From positions 37,403 to 78,693 of the forward strand of contig DBYW01000050.1 in assembly GCA_002311645.1 (NCBI GenBank): a DNA stretch of 41,291 bases. Reading direction: 5' to 3'. Shown here piece by piece: positions 33,332 to 41,112 of this stretch (position 1 is its first letter; each line of letters starts with the position of its first letter). The DNA comes from Bacteroidales bacterium UBA1176. Lineage in GTDB: Bacteria; Bacteroidota; Bacteroidia; Bacteroidales; WCHB1-69. The notes under the pieces are model-generated. The model did no database searches. It was given only the letters and a program-made list of their open reading frames with translations, and was not told the DNA's origin. The position numbers and the translations under genes are program-made.

Positions 33332-36001
33332 ATGAACGTTATTGTCCAAAAAAATAATGTTATGGATAGGAGCAATACATATACATACTTCGCCTTCATC
33401 AGCTACAAGCATGATGGGAAAGATGCTGAATTTGCCAATGATTTGCAGAAGACATTGGGAGAATTTAAGTTGCCAGTAAGCATTATTGATAAGGAACCGG
33501 GGTTAAAAGATGGTGTAAAGCCTGTCTTTGTTGACATAACAGAGCTGGGCGGCCATCCAACGCTATCACCTGCAATCAAGAAAGCATTGAGAGAATCTCG
33601 TTTCTTGATTGTTATCTGCTCTCCGCGATCGGCGAAATCTGAATGGGTTAATAAGGAAATACAATATTTTGTCAAGCTAAAAAGAATTAAACGAATAATC
33701 CCATTTATCATAGAAGGATGTCCAAACTCAAAAGACGAAAATGTAGAATGTTGTACTCCTACTATGAAAGAGTTGATGGGAGAACAGGATTTATTGGGGA
33801 TAAGTGTCAACGAGTTGGGGTTTGATGTTGCTGTAGTAAAAGTTGTATCAAGGATGTTTAAGGTGAGGTTCAGCTCACTTTGGAATATATATGAAAAGGA
33901 GAGAGAAAAAAGACAACGGGAGTTGAAAGAGCAAAATGACCGCTTAATGATTGCGCAGTCTCGTTTTGTGGCAGAGAAAGCAATATCCATGGTCGAGGAG
34001 GATTCGTATCTGGCAAGATTATTAGCGTTAGAAGTATTGCCAAAAGACTTGGAGAATCCAGACAGACCCTATACAGTAGAGGCTGAGCGAGCCTTAAGAC
34101 AATCTGTTATTCATAATAGTACTATTTTATATGAGAATGGCATTGATATAAAGTCTGCCGTTTTTAGCCCTGACCAGACATGTGTTTTAGCATTGTTTGG
34201 AGACAATACCGCCCGTCTTTGGAATTTGCGAACAGGTGAATTGATGATGGTTTGTGATGAATGTGAAAAAGGTGTCATTGGTGCTGATTATATCAATGAT
34301 GGAGCTTGTTTTTATTCAGTCTCTATTGACGGAGTCGTTCGTGTACGTGATTTGATCAAAGGTAATGAAATAAAAGCTTTGCACATACATACTCATATCT
34401 TATCCTATGCGTTTGATCTTGATGGAACACGCTTTGCTTATATTCCGATATCGATGGATGGAAAAATTTATATAAGGGAGTTTGAGACTGGTAAAACATT
34501 AATCATCTCGGACAGTCATAGTCTTCATCATGGTTTTGTATTTTTTAGTCCAGACGGAAATCGTGTTATTTCAGCATCTGATGATTGTTCTATTCGTATT
34601 TGGAATACGAGAACTGGTGAAGAATTGAAAGTTTTAGTAGGACACGACAATCTAGTCAAATCGGCGGTTTTCAGTCCAGATGGAAGTCGCATTGTATCAG
34701 CATCTGATGATTGTACTGTCCGTATTTGGGATGCGAGGAGTGGTGAAGAATTGAAAGTTTTAACAGGACACGACAAACGAGTCAAATCAGCGGTGTTTAG
34801 TCCAGACGGAAGTCGCATTGTGTCAGCATCTGATGATAGTACTATTCGAATTTGGGATGTAGAAACAGGCAAAGAATTAAAAACATTTTTGGGACATTGT
34901 GGTGGGGTTTTTTCCGCGGTTTTTAGCCAGGACGGCAAAAATATAGTCTCAGTGTCCGAAGACAAGACTATCCGAGTTTGGGATGCAATGGAGAATTGTA
35001 CACTGAGGTATATGAATGGATTAATGAGCTTGATAAATATAAATATAAGTCCAGATGGCTCTCATTTGGTTTCATACCAATGGTACAATCACTGTCTTAC
35101 TCTTAGTCTTTGGGATGTTATTGGAGGTGAAAAAATCAATGTTTGGAAAGGCCATTGTTCAAAAAATACTCCTGACATCTTGGAGTCTGTGGTTGCTTTT
35201 GCCCCGGACGGCACTTCTGTTGTAGCTGCCGCAGGTGATACTATTGCCATATGGAATTCAATAACAGGCAAAAACATTAAGGTTTTGGAAGGCAATATTC
35301 TTTTTGTTACATCTGTCTCTTATAGTTTGGACGGAACCAAAATAATCGCATCCCAAATGTGTACTTCATTAAATAATAATGCAATACACATTTGGGATGC
35401 GAAAACAGGTAAAAAGCTTAAGTCCTTAGTTGGACATGGATTTTATGGTACAAACTCTGCTGTTTTTAGTCATGATGGAAATCGTGTTGTCTCAGCATCT
35501 TATGATGGAACTGTTTGTATTTGGGACGCGAAATCAGGCAAGAAGATAAAAGTGTTGAATGTTGATGTCGGTTGTTATTCCGCTTGTTTTAGCCCAGATG
35601 GAAGATTTGTTGTAGCTGCTGCAACTGACAGAAAAATCTATCTTTGGGAGAAAACGGGTAAGAAGTCAAATGTGTTGCAAAATGCGTTTTTGGGAAAGGG
35701 AAATAACTCTGTGTTCAGCCCTGATGGTGCATTTATGGTTTATATGTCGTACGACTGTAGTGTCCGCGTTTTAAATGTGGAAGAGGGGAAAGATGTAATA
35801 GTATTTGCACCTTTATCTAATGTAAATGTTTTATACGCTTCATTTACAAAAAATGGTCGCTCGATCTATTCTGTTTATGCAGATGGCTCTATTCGCTTTT
35901 GGGACTTCCCTCCACTCCAAGAACTCATTGACCAGACCCGCAAGCGGTTCAAAGGTCGGCCGCTTACAATAGAAGAGCGTAAACAGTATTATTTGGAATA
36001 A
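33332..36001 (+). CDS. TIR domain - WD40 repeat protein
   Basis: 889 aa (879 if the ATG at 33362 is used). Residues about 18-165: TIR with YFAFISYKHDGKDAEFA, VKPVFVDITELGG, and SEWVNKEIQYF giving Trp105 and the candidate catalytic Glu109. About 185-255: a helical linker (EKEREKRQRELKEQND, then a segment with LARLLALEVLP) common before WD40 arrays in bacterial signalling proteins. About 265-875: WD40 blades, probably forming one large or two joined propellers, with repeated 'VFSPDGSRIVSASDDxTIRIWD' units. Three neighbouring units are nearly alike at the DNA level (34547-34924). Cytosolic. It starts 15 bp after the FakB-like gene. Confidence 0.9.
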   Translation: MNVIVQKNNVMDRSNTYTYFAFISYKHDGKDAEFANDLQKTLGEFKLPVSIIDKEPGLKDGVKPVFVDITELGGHPTLSPAIKKALRESRFLIVICSPRSAKSEWVNKEIQYFVKLKRIKRIIPFIIEGCPNSKDENVECCTPTMKELMGEQDLLGISVNELGFDVAVVKVVSRMFKVRFSSLWNIYEKEREKRQRELKEQNDRLMIAQSRFVAEKAISMVEEDSYLARLLALEVLPKDLENPDRPYTVEAERALRQSVIHNSTILYENGIDIKSAVFSPDQTCVLALFGDNTARLWNLRTGELMMVCDECEKGVIGADYINDGACFYSVSIDGVVRVRDLIKGNEIKALHIHTHILSYAFDLDGTRFAYIPISMDGKIYIREFETGKTLIISDSHSLHHGFVFFSPDGNRVISASDDCSIRIWNTRTGEELKVLVGHDNLVKSAVFSPDGSRIVSASDDCTVRIWDARSGEELKVLTGHDKRVKSAVFSPDGSRIVSASDDSTIRIWDVETGKELKTFLGHCGGVFSAVFSQDGKNIVSVSEDKTIRVWDAMENCTLRYMNGLMSLININISPDGSHLVSYQWYNHCLTLSLWDVIGGEKINVWKGHCSKNTPDILESVVAFAPDGTSVVAAAGDTIAIWNSITGKNIKVLEGNILFVTSVSYSLDGTKIIASQMCTSLNNNAIHIWDAKTGKKLKSLVGHGFYGTNSAVFSHDGNRVVSASYDGTVCIWDAKSGKKIKVLNVDVGCYSACFSPDGRFVVAAATDRKIYLWEKTGKKSNVLQNAFLGKGNNSVFSPDGAFMVYMSYDCSVRVLNVEEGKDVIVFAPLSNVNVLYASFTKNGRSIYSVYADGSIRFWDFPPLQELIDQTRKRFKGRPLTIEERKQYYLE
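34547..34924 (+). repeat. Tandem 126-bp repeats (WD40 units), three copies
   Basis: Units start at 34547, 34673 and 34799, with a fourth, more divergent unit at 34925, exactly 126 bp (42 codons) apart. Units 1 and 2 are the most alike; unit 3 matches well in its first half. Suggests recent duplication or gene conversion of the WD40 blades. Confidence 0.85.
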
Positions 36002-36012
36002 AACATTGAAAA

Positions 36013-36459
36013 ATGAAATCTAAACGTGAAAAAAGCGACAGCAATAAAAAGGTTAGTTTAAATAAGGCCGATATTTTTCAGACCTGCTACGACACTTCAA
36101 ATGCATGGGTGTTCATTTCTCATTCCAATAAAGGTTTTGAAAAGATTATTCCAGTTAGGAACAAATTAGAGGCGATGCAGTATAAGCCTCTTTTGTTTTT
36201 TCTGAAATGCTTAGAGGATGATAATGAAATATTTGAACTTATCAAAAGGGAAATAAAATCTCGTGACAGATTTATTTTGTGCGACAGTAAAAATTCTCGC
36301 AATTCAGAATGGGTGCAGAAAGAGGTTGATTTTATCAAATCATTGAGGCGTCCATATGAGATCGTTGACCTCGAGGACACGGAAGAAAGGATTAACGAGA
36401 GTATTAGAAGATTTGACCAACGCTCAACAATATGTATATATGGTAAACAGATACCATAA
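36013..36459 (+). CDS. Small TIR domain protein
   Basis: 148 aa. A 30-residue charged leader, then one TIR domain: AWVFISHSNKGFEKI (FISHS at 34-38), LLFFLKCLEDDNEIF, and RNSEWVQKEVDFIKS with Trp100 and candidate catalytic Glu104. No sensor domain is attached. It begins 11 bp after the TIR-WD40 gene; its stop overlaps the next start (TAATG), so the following protein is probably its partner. It may be an effector driven by a separate sensor, or a TIR-TIR assembly partner for the two large TIR proteins. Confidence 0.87.
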   Translation: MKSKREKSDSNKKVSLNKADIFQTCYDTSNAWVFISHSNKGFEKIIPVRNKLEAMQYKPLLFFLKCLEDDNEIFELIKREIKSRDRFILCDSKNSRNSEWVQKEVDFIKSLRRPYEIVDLEDTEERINESIRRFDQRSTICIYGKQIP

Positions 36460-36887
36460 TGGCAGAATTAGTTTCCAAAAGGTTTGTGCAAAAAGCTTTC
36501 AAGGTTTGCATATTACCTGATTCATATTTTAAAGATTATTACCTTTTCAAAACAGGAAGTCCTGATTTGGCAAGTACAGATTTCTTTGAGGTTGTGGGAA
36601 ATGGATACGTTTTACTTATCTTGTCACGTAAATTAACAGATAAAGAAGAGTCATATATAGAATCAGTAGTCGGTTACTTCAAGCACTATACAAAAACCTG
36701 TAGACTGTACATTACGTCCAAGGAGGCTATGGATAATGGCAAACTATATTATGAAATTCAGAATTATGATGGAATTCAAACTCGAATGGTTTTTCAAGGA
36801 GAAATGGCAGAAAGAAATGATGATGAGTGCGCAGAAACAATAGTTAAAGAAATTACAGATTTAGATGAATACCTGTCAAGAAAATGA
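36459..36887 (+). CDS. Unknown protein coupled to the small TIR gene
   Basis: 142 aa, no recognised family and no membrane helix. The start codon overlaps the stop of the small TIR gene. Seen: FKVCILPDSYFKDYYLFKTG, VVGNGYVLLILSRKLTDKEESYIESV, CRLYITSKEAM, and an acidic C-terminal helix. Its alternating strands and helices suggest a Rossmann-like alpha/beta domain, possibly a degenerate TIR/STIR-like partner without the catalytic Glu, but this is a guess. It is the last intact gene of the cluster. Confidence 0.65.
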   Translation: MAELVSKRFVQKAFKVCILPDSYFKDYYLFKTGSPDLASTDFFEVVGNGYVLLILSRKLTDKEESYIESVVGYFKHYTKTCRLYITSKEAMDNGKLYYEIQNYDGIQTRMVFQGEMAERNDDECAETIVKEITDLDEYLSRK

Positions 36888-36981
36888 ACTTTTGATTTTT
36901 CTGTCCCATTCAAATAAAGATTTTTCAAAAAGTAATCTTGATCTGCAACTATTTGGAGGAGCATTCTTGCAGTCCCGATGA
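36865..36981 (+). pseudogene. Relic of a TIR domain gene
   Basis: A 38-codon frame starting inside the end of the previous gene reads ELLIFLSHSNKDFSKS (from codon 8), which is the first strand and loop of a TIR domain, close to FISHSNKGF of the small TIR protein. It then runs into unrelated sequence and a stop at 36979-36981. The rest of the domain is missing in all frames up to the next promoter. Its overlap with the previous gene suggests it was once the next gene in the operon and was truncated by deletion. Confidence 0.6.
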
Positions 36982-37090
36982 AAATATTCTGAGAGTTATC
37001 TCCATATCGAGGCATTCATCTGTTGGATTTCAGCAATCATATCGAATTTGACACCTTAAAAACAAAACCATCACAGCGGAATAGCAATTT

Positions 37091-37120
37091 TTTGTCTGAA
37101 TGAAATTTTTTATATTTTTG
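37091..37120 (+). promoter_or_regulatory. Promoter of the antitoxin-like gene
   Basis: TATTTTTG (37113-37120) with TTTG (37091-37094), spacer 18 bp. It lies within a frame opening at 37100, so the protein must start later, at 37154. Confidence 0.65.
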
Positions 37121-37153
37121 CACTTGAAAAATTATCAAAATTTCAAAGGTGTG

Positions 37154-37780
37154 ATGAATAGTGAACATACTATAAAGGATGGTGAAACATTAAGAAAACG
37201 CATTGAGACTATGCCGGAAGACAGCGTGCTGTTCCGCTCCGATTTTCCAGAGTATCACCCTGAATTTGTGGGCGAGACACTGGCCGAGCTAACCAACGAC
37301 GGCATCTTGGTGAAGCTGGCCCAAGGCATCTATGCCAAACCAAGGATGAGTCGGTTTGGAGCAGTATTGCCCTCGGTTGAGAAAATCGTTCAGTCGATAG
37401 CCATTCGCGACAATGCAGAGGTGTTGCCTTCGGGCATGACAGCCTTGAACGTCTTGGGCTTGTCAACCCAAGTGCCAATGAACTATACCTATCTAACAAC
37501 CAGCAGCGAACGCACCATCAATTTGACGAATCGGCAAGTGGTGCTGAAGCGTGGTGTGCCAAAGAACTTCTGTTATGAGACACGACTTATTGCCCTATTG
37601 GTGCAGGCTCTCAGAACATTGAAACAGGAAAACGTGGGACAAGAGGAGTTGCAAACTATTCGCACCCTCATAGCGAAAGAACCTGACAAGGAAACCTTGG
37701 CAAAGGATGTGGACAAAATGCCCGCATGGATGAAACGAATCATAAAACCAATGCTTAAAACCAACGAAGACAATGAATAA
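37154..37780 (+). CDS. AbiEi-like antitoxin / DUF6088 family protein
   Basis: 208 aa. Seen: an N-terminal winged-helix-like part (LRKRIETMPEDSVLFRSDF, then LAELTNDGILVKLAQGIYAKP), the usual DNA-binding opening of type IV antitoxins of the AbiEi class and of DUF6088; then a domain with VLPSGMTALNVLGLSTQVP, TYLTTSSERTINL and VVLKRGVP. Such antitoxins repress their own operon and neutralise a nucleotidyltransferase toxin encoded directly downstream. Its stop overlaps the ATG of a toxin remnant by 8 bp (ATGAATAA). The start at 37154 was chosen because the promoter covers the earlier one. It is intact although its toxin is broken. Confidence 0.85.
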   Translation: MNSEHTIKDGETLRKRIETMPEDSVLFRSDFPEYHPEFVGETLAELTNDGILVKLAQGIYAKPRMSRFGAVLPSVEKIVQSIAIRDNAEVLPSGMTALNVLGLSTQVPMNYTYLTTSSERTINLTNRQVVLKRGVPKNFCYETRLIALLVQALRTLKQENVGQEELQTIRTLIAKEPDKETLAKDVDKMPAWMKRIIKPMLKTNEDNE

Positions 37781-37932
37781 GTTATGGCTGAATAATGAAC
37801 TGGTTGACCGTGTGGCGATGCTACAAAAGACGGAAACCGAACATCCGGGCATCAATCAATTACCAAGAGTTTGATGTCCTCATGCAGAGAATGCAAGAAC
37901 TGCAAGCGAGGGTTAGAAGGGTGACAAAATAA
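37773..37932 (+). pseudogene. Remnant of AbiEii-like nucleotidyltransferase toxin gene
   Basis: The ATG at 37773 overlaps the antitoxin stop. The first 33 codons (MNKLWLNNELVDRVAMLQKT...) look like the N-terminus of AbiEii-class toxins and end in TGA at 37872. A second frame, shifted by +1, then reads YQEFDVLMQRMQELQARV and stops at 37932, which looks like the C-terminal helix of the same family. The catalytic middle (several hundred codons) is gone. This fits an internal deletion. The assignment is by position and pattern, not by a search. Confidence 0.65.
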
Positions 37933-38027
37933 TAGTCCCATTGCTAGTCTCTATGCACTTTATACATCATTTCACCCATTTCATACAATAAATCGGTTCA
38001 CAACAAAAGTCCATATAGGAAAAAGGA

Positions 38028-38035
38028 TACCTTTG
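38028..38035 (+). promoter_or_regulatory. -7 element before lipoprotein gene
   Basis: TACCTTTG (TAnnTTTG), 52 bp before the ATG at 38088. No clear -33 element. Confidence 0.5.
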
Positions 38036-38087
38036 CCGCCGTTTTCAGAATCAATTATTAATAGTTCAATTGAAAAAACAAGGCGTT

Positions 38088-39149
38088 ATGAAATCAACAA
38101 GAATCACCCTGCTCATCGTGGCATCGCTCGTCGCTGCCACTTTCGCCTCCTCCTGTGGCAACAAAACAAAAGTTGTGGAAGAACCTGTTGTGGACGAGTG
38201 TGCCGCATTAGATTTCGAATACACCGACTCTGGTGAAGAATTGTTTTGCAATTACATGCCCAAAGACCAATGGCCGCAAGATGCATTCTTCACTGATATG
38301 GTGGAAGCGTATAATTCGTTTGTGCTGTTGAACGGATTGAAATCTGTTATAGATGTATGGAGACGATACGAGGAATCTGAAGTGGCTATAGAATCTCTTA
38401 AATATGCTGACATCAATGTGATAAATTCGAAGGACATCAAAGAAAAGTTTATCAAAGTTAAGGAGTTGGCGCATCGTTTCTTCTCTGAACATGTTGACTG
38501 TTCCGATACTCTGCTGTATTGGGAACTGACGGACAGCTTGGATCGTCTGGACTCTTTGTTGTGCTCACGATACCATAAAAGTAATTATACAAATCTTACG
38601 ATAGAGAAATATTGGCAAGCACTTGACCATGCGAAACAATCGAAAGAATTGTTTGACAAAGTCAGCACGGACACTATAACTCCAGACAATATCGGGACTG
38701 AAGAAGTACAAAAAGATATTGAGTTTATCCTGAATAGTATCAAAGAGGAAAAGGATTTCAATAAAAAATGCGCATTTACAATGGAGTATGTTTATTATGT
38801 TGGGTTCTACCATACTGATTTTAGAATAATTGAAGAATTACTGGATGACGGAAGATATTCTCCTTATCTTTTCCCCTTGTGGAGGATATGGCGTTGTGGT
38901 GTGCAGTTACATAATGAGAATTATGGACCATCAACTTGGTCGCAGATCCCCAACATAATATATAACGAGAAGCGGCTTAAAATAGCGGAAACCACATTGA
39001 AGCATATCGTCACACACCATAACGATGGTGTTGCGATTAATCAATACTTGATGACTGCATCCCTGTCAAATATATTAAGGAGTGGCCAATACCCTTTCGG
39101 GAATGAGAGTTTTATAGAACTTCATTATTTGAATTTAGGGACAAAATAG
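38088..39149 (+). CDS. Predicted lipoprotein, unknown function
   Basis: 353 aa. Seen: signal peptide KSTRITLLIVASLVAATF with lipobox FASSC, Cys about 22 the likely lipidation site. The mature part is mainly helical and acidic (VWRRYEESEVAIESLKYADI, SDTLLYWELTDSLDRLDSLL), with no recognised domain. The frame opens at 38070, but 38088 gives the standard basic start of the signal peptide. The pyrophosphatase-like gene starts 16 bp later. No link to the TIR cluster is evident. Confidence 0.7.
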   Translation: MKSTRITLLIVASLVAATFASSCGNKTKVVEEPVVDECAALDFEYTDSGEELFCNYMPKDQWPQDAFFTDMVEAYNSFVLLNGLKSVIDVWRRYEESEVAIESLKYADINVINSKDIKEKFIKVKELAHRFFSEHVDCSDTLLYWELTDSLDRLDSLLCSRYHKSNYTNLTIEKYWQALDHAKQSKELFDKVSTDTITPDNIGTEEVQKDIEFILNSIKEEKDFNKKCAFTMEYVYYVGFYHTDFRIIEELLDDGRYSPYLFPLWRIWRCGVQLHNENYGPSTWSQIPNIIYNEKRLKIAETTLKHIVTHHNDGVAINQYLMTASLSNILRSGQYPFGNESFIELHYLNLGTK

Positions 39150-39165
39150 TGCAAAAAATTGAACC

Positions 39166-39522
39166 ATGAGAGATAATATCATAGGAAATATTGTAACCGT
39201 AACTGTTGACAGACTTCTGGGAAGCTGTCATCCTGTTTACAAAGAACTGTGTTATCCTGTTAACTATGGGTATGTGAAAGGAATTTTGGCTCCCGACGGC
39301 GAAGAACAGGATGCCTATATCTTAGGCGTGGACGTACCAATTGAGGAATATACGGGAAAAGTTTTGGCTATCATCCGAAGAAAGAATGATGTGGAAGACA
39401 AATGGGTTGTATGTCCTATGGACATAAATTATACGCGAGAAGAAATCATGGAGCAGGTGAAGTTTCAAGAACAATACTTCGAAACAGAGATAATATTCGA
39501 TGATTTGGAGCGTTGCCACTAA
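39166..39522 (+). CDS. Short inorganic-pyrophosphatase-like protein
   Basis: 118 aa, much shorter than classical family I pyrophosphatase (about 175 aa). Seen: GNIVTVTVDRLLGSCHP, LCYPVNYGYVKGILAPDGEEQDAYILGVD. This keeps the family's 'YPxNYGY', the 'D-x-D-x-x-D'-like acidic cluster in reduced form, and a closing WVVCPMDINYTREEIMEQV. Such short proteins are annotated as inorganic diphosphatases in Firmicutes and Bacteroidota, but their activity is less certain. It is followed 21 bp later by the frame carrying kptA. Confidence 0.8.
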   Translation: MRDNIIGNIVTVTVDRLLGSCHPVYKELCYPVNYGYVKGILAPDGEEQDAYILGVDVPIEEYTGKVLAIIRRKNDVEDKWVVCPMDINYTREEIMEQVKFQEQYFETEIIFDDLERCH

Positions 39523-39549
39523 CTAATGTTGTCTTAAAATCATTTGCTT

Positions 39550-40074
39550 ATGTCAGACACCCTACATGAAGAAAAACGCTTGGCCTACCTGCTACGCCAC
39601 GACATTCACTACGCTTTCGACAAACGCGGTTGGCGGGAAGTCAGTGATCTCATTACAAATCATGGGTTCACTCTTGAAGACGTGATCAATATCGTTGCAA
39701 ATAGTGAAAAACAGCGATTCGAGTTTTCAGATGACGGTCAATATATCCGTGCTCGACAAGGGCATAGTATTGCCGTGGATGTGGAATTGGAGGAAGCTAC
39801 ACCGCCGGAATATCTGTATCACGGCACCATTGCTGCAAATGTGCCCTCTATTATGGGAAAAGGACTCGTTCCGATGAGTCGTCAATATGTTCACCTGTCG
39901 ATTGATCAATCCACGGCGTTGAAAGTAGGAAGCCGCAGGAAAGGGGTGGTGATCATTTTGAAGGTTGCCACAAAAAAAATGTGGGAAGATGGGCACCGAT
40001 TTTGGCTTTCGCGGAATGGTGTGTGGCTGACGATGGCTGTACCGCCTAAATATCTGGAAATCATTGAAAAATAA
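39550..40074 (+). CDS. kptA: RNA 2'-phosphotransferase (KptA/Tpt1)
   Basis: 174 aa, full length. Removes a 2'-phosphate from RNA using NAD+, giving ADP-ribose-1'',2''-cyclic phosphate. Seen: the first catalytic Arg and His in LAYLLRHDIHYAFDKRGW, the RARQGHSI motif (Arg and His), LYHGT, VHLS and TALKVGSRRKGVVIILKV with the last catalytic Arg. The start at 39550 is preferred over the ATG six bases earlier, because MSDTLHEEKRL matches the family's usual opening. It lies between a pyrophosphatase-like gene and trpS, which suggests an RNA/tRNA-metabolism neighbourhood; bacterial KptA has no known splicing partner here. Confidence 0.92.
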   Translation: MSDTLHEEKRLAYLLRHDIHYAFDKRGWREVSDLITNHGFTLEDVINIVANSEKQRFEFSDDGQYIRARQGHSIAVDVELEEATPPEYLYHGTIAANVPSIMGKGLVPMSRQYVHLSIDQSTALKVGSRRKGVVIILKVATKKMWEDGHRFWLSRNGVWLTMAVPPKYLEIIEK

Positions 40075-40095
40075 TCCGTTTGGTTAATAAATAAT

Positions 40096-41112
40096 ATGAG
40101 TGGTAATAAAAAAAGACTTCTTTCAGGCCTCCAACCCAGTGGGGAACTGACAATCGGCAATTATTGTGGCGGTATCAATCAGTTTCTTCAGTATCAAGAA
40201 CAATACGATTCATTTCTGTTTGTCCCTGATATGCATGCAATAACGGTGCCTCAGAATGACCCGATAAAGGTAAAAGAACGGATACGGAGATTTGCCAATC
40301 TATATTTGGCTTGTGGATTGAATCCGGATCGTTGCACCTTTTTTATTCAATCTGAAGTGCCCGCCCATAATCAGCTTGCATGGATTTTGGAATGTCATAC
40401 TTATATGGGTGAATTGAGCAGGATGACTCAATTTAAAGATAAGAGTTCAAAATATAACAATATCGGTTGTGGCCTCTTTACTTATCCTGTTCTTATGGCT
40501 GCAGATATCATTCTCTATGATGCCAATGTCGTACCTGTCGGGGCCGATCAGAAACAGCACGTGGAATTAGCTCGCGATATTGTTAAAAGAATGAATGGTA
40601 AATACGGGTCTTCTTGTCCAGGTGGACAACTTTTCGTTGAACCGACCCCATTAATTGCAAAAGTCGGTGCAAGAATCAAGGATTTACAAGATCCACTGAA
40701 AAAAATGAGCAAATCTGCAGAAAATCCAATGGGATCTATATATTTGTTGGATGATGATGCTACGATTAAGAAAAAAATCAACCGAGCTGTGACGGACAAT
40801 GACGGTAAAATATGGTTTGACGAAGAAGCAAAGCCGGGCATCTCAAATCTTATTACGCTGTATGCGGCGTTATCTAAAACGCCAATAGAGGATGTGATCA
40901 ACAGATTTAACGGTATGGAACGCTATGGTGATCTTAAAAAAGAAGTGATTGATGTCGTTCAATCAGTATTACAACCTGTGAGAGACGAATATTATCGTCT
41001 TGAGAAATCCGATTATGTTGATAAAGTGCTTGATAGAGGAAGAGATCGGGCAAAGGAAATTGCTTCAAAAAAATATGAACTTATCAGTTCAATTGTCGGG
41101 TTCGGACGGTAG
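40096..41112 (+). CDS. trpS: Tryptophanyl-tRNA synthetase
   Basis: 338 aa, normal bacterial length. Charges tRNA-Trp. Seen: RLLSGLQPSGELTIGNYCGG, where TIGN is the class-I HIGH-type motif; VPDMHAITVPQ; GADQKQHVELARDI; and KKMSKSAENP (near residue 202), the KMSKS loop. The C-terminus YVDKVLDRGRDRAKEIASKK is typical. It is complete. It begins 21 bp after kptA. No leader peptide or T-box-like structure is visible upstream. Confidence 0.97.
   Translation: MSGNKKRLLSGLQPSGELTIGNYCGGINQFLQYQEQYDSFLFVPDMHAITVPQNDPIKVKERIRRFANLYLACGLNPDRCTFFIQSEVPAHNQLAWILECHTYMGELSRMTQFKDKSSKYNNIGCGLFTYPVLMAADIILYDANVVPVGADQKQHVELARDIVKRMNGKYGSSCPGGQLFVEPTPLIAKVGARIKDLQDPLKKMSKSAENPMGSIYLLDDDATIKKKINRAVTDNDGKIWFDEEAKPGISNLITLYAALSKTPIEDVINRFNGMERYGDLKKEVIDVVQSVLQPVRDEYYRLEKSDYVDKVLDRGRDRAKEIASKKYELISSIVGFGR

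Larger units (their letters stand above)
13392..36981 (+). other. Accessory gene cluster (TIR/RyR/tubulin/vWA/Fak island)
   Basis: Seventeen plus-strand genes over 23.5 kb, with visibly lower GC and different codon use from the flanking rnf side. Gaps are mostly 1-25 bp, with overlaps at TIR-LRR/FakB and small TIR/unknown. Wider gaps at 15264-15470, 24263-24539 and 28687-28783 suggest several transcripts. No mobile-element genes are visible at either edge. The content suggests a multi-protein sensing and defence system at the membrane (inference). Confidence 0.7.

Noticed and set aside
34547..34924. CRISPR-like regular repeats
   Set aside because: The 126-bp spacing is in frame inside a WD40 gene, and the repeats are long and coding; there are no short repeats with unique spacers.
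12846..37932. An integrative mobile element carrying the cluster
   Set aside because: I found no integrase, transposase, relaxase, tRNA edge or terminal direct repeats; horizontal transfer is suggested only by composition and content.
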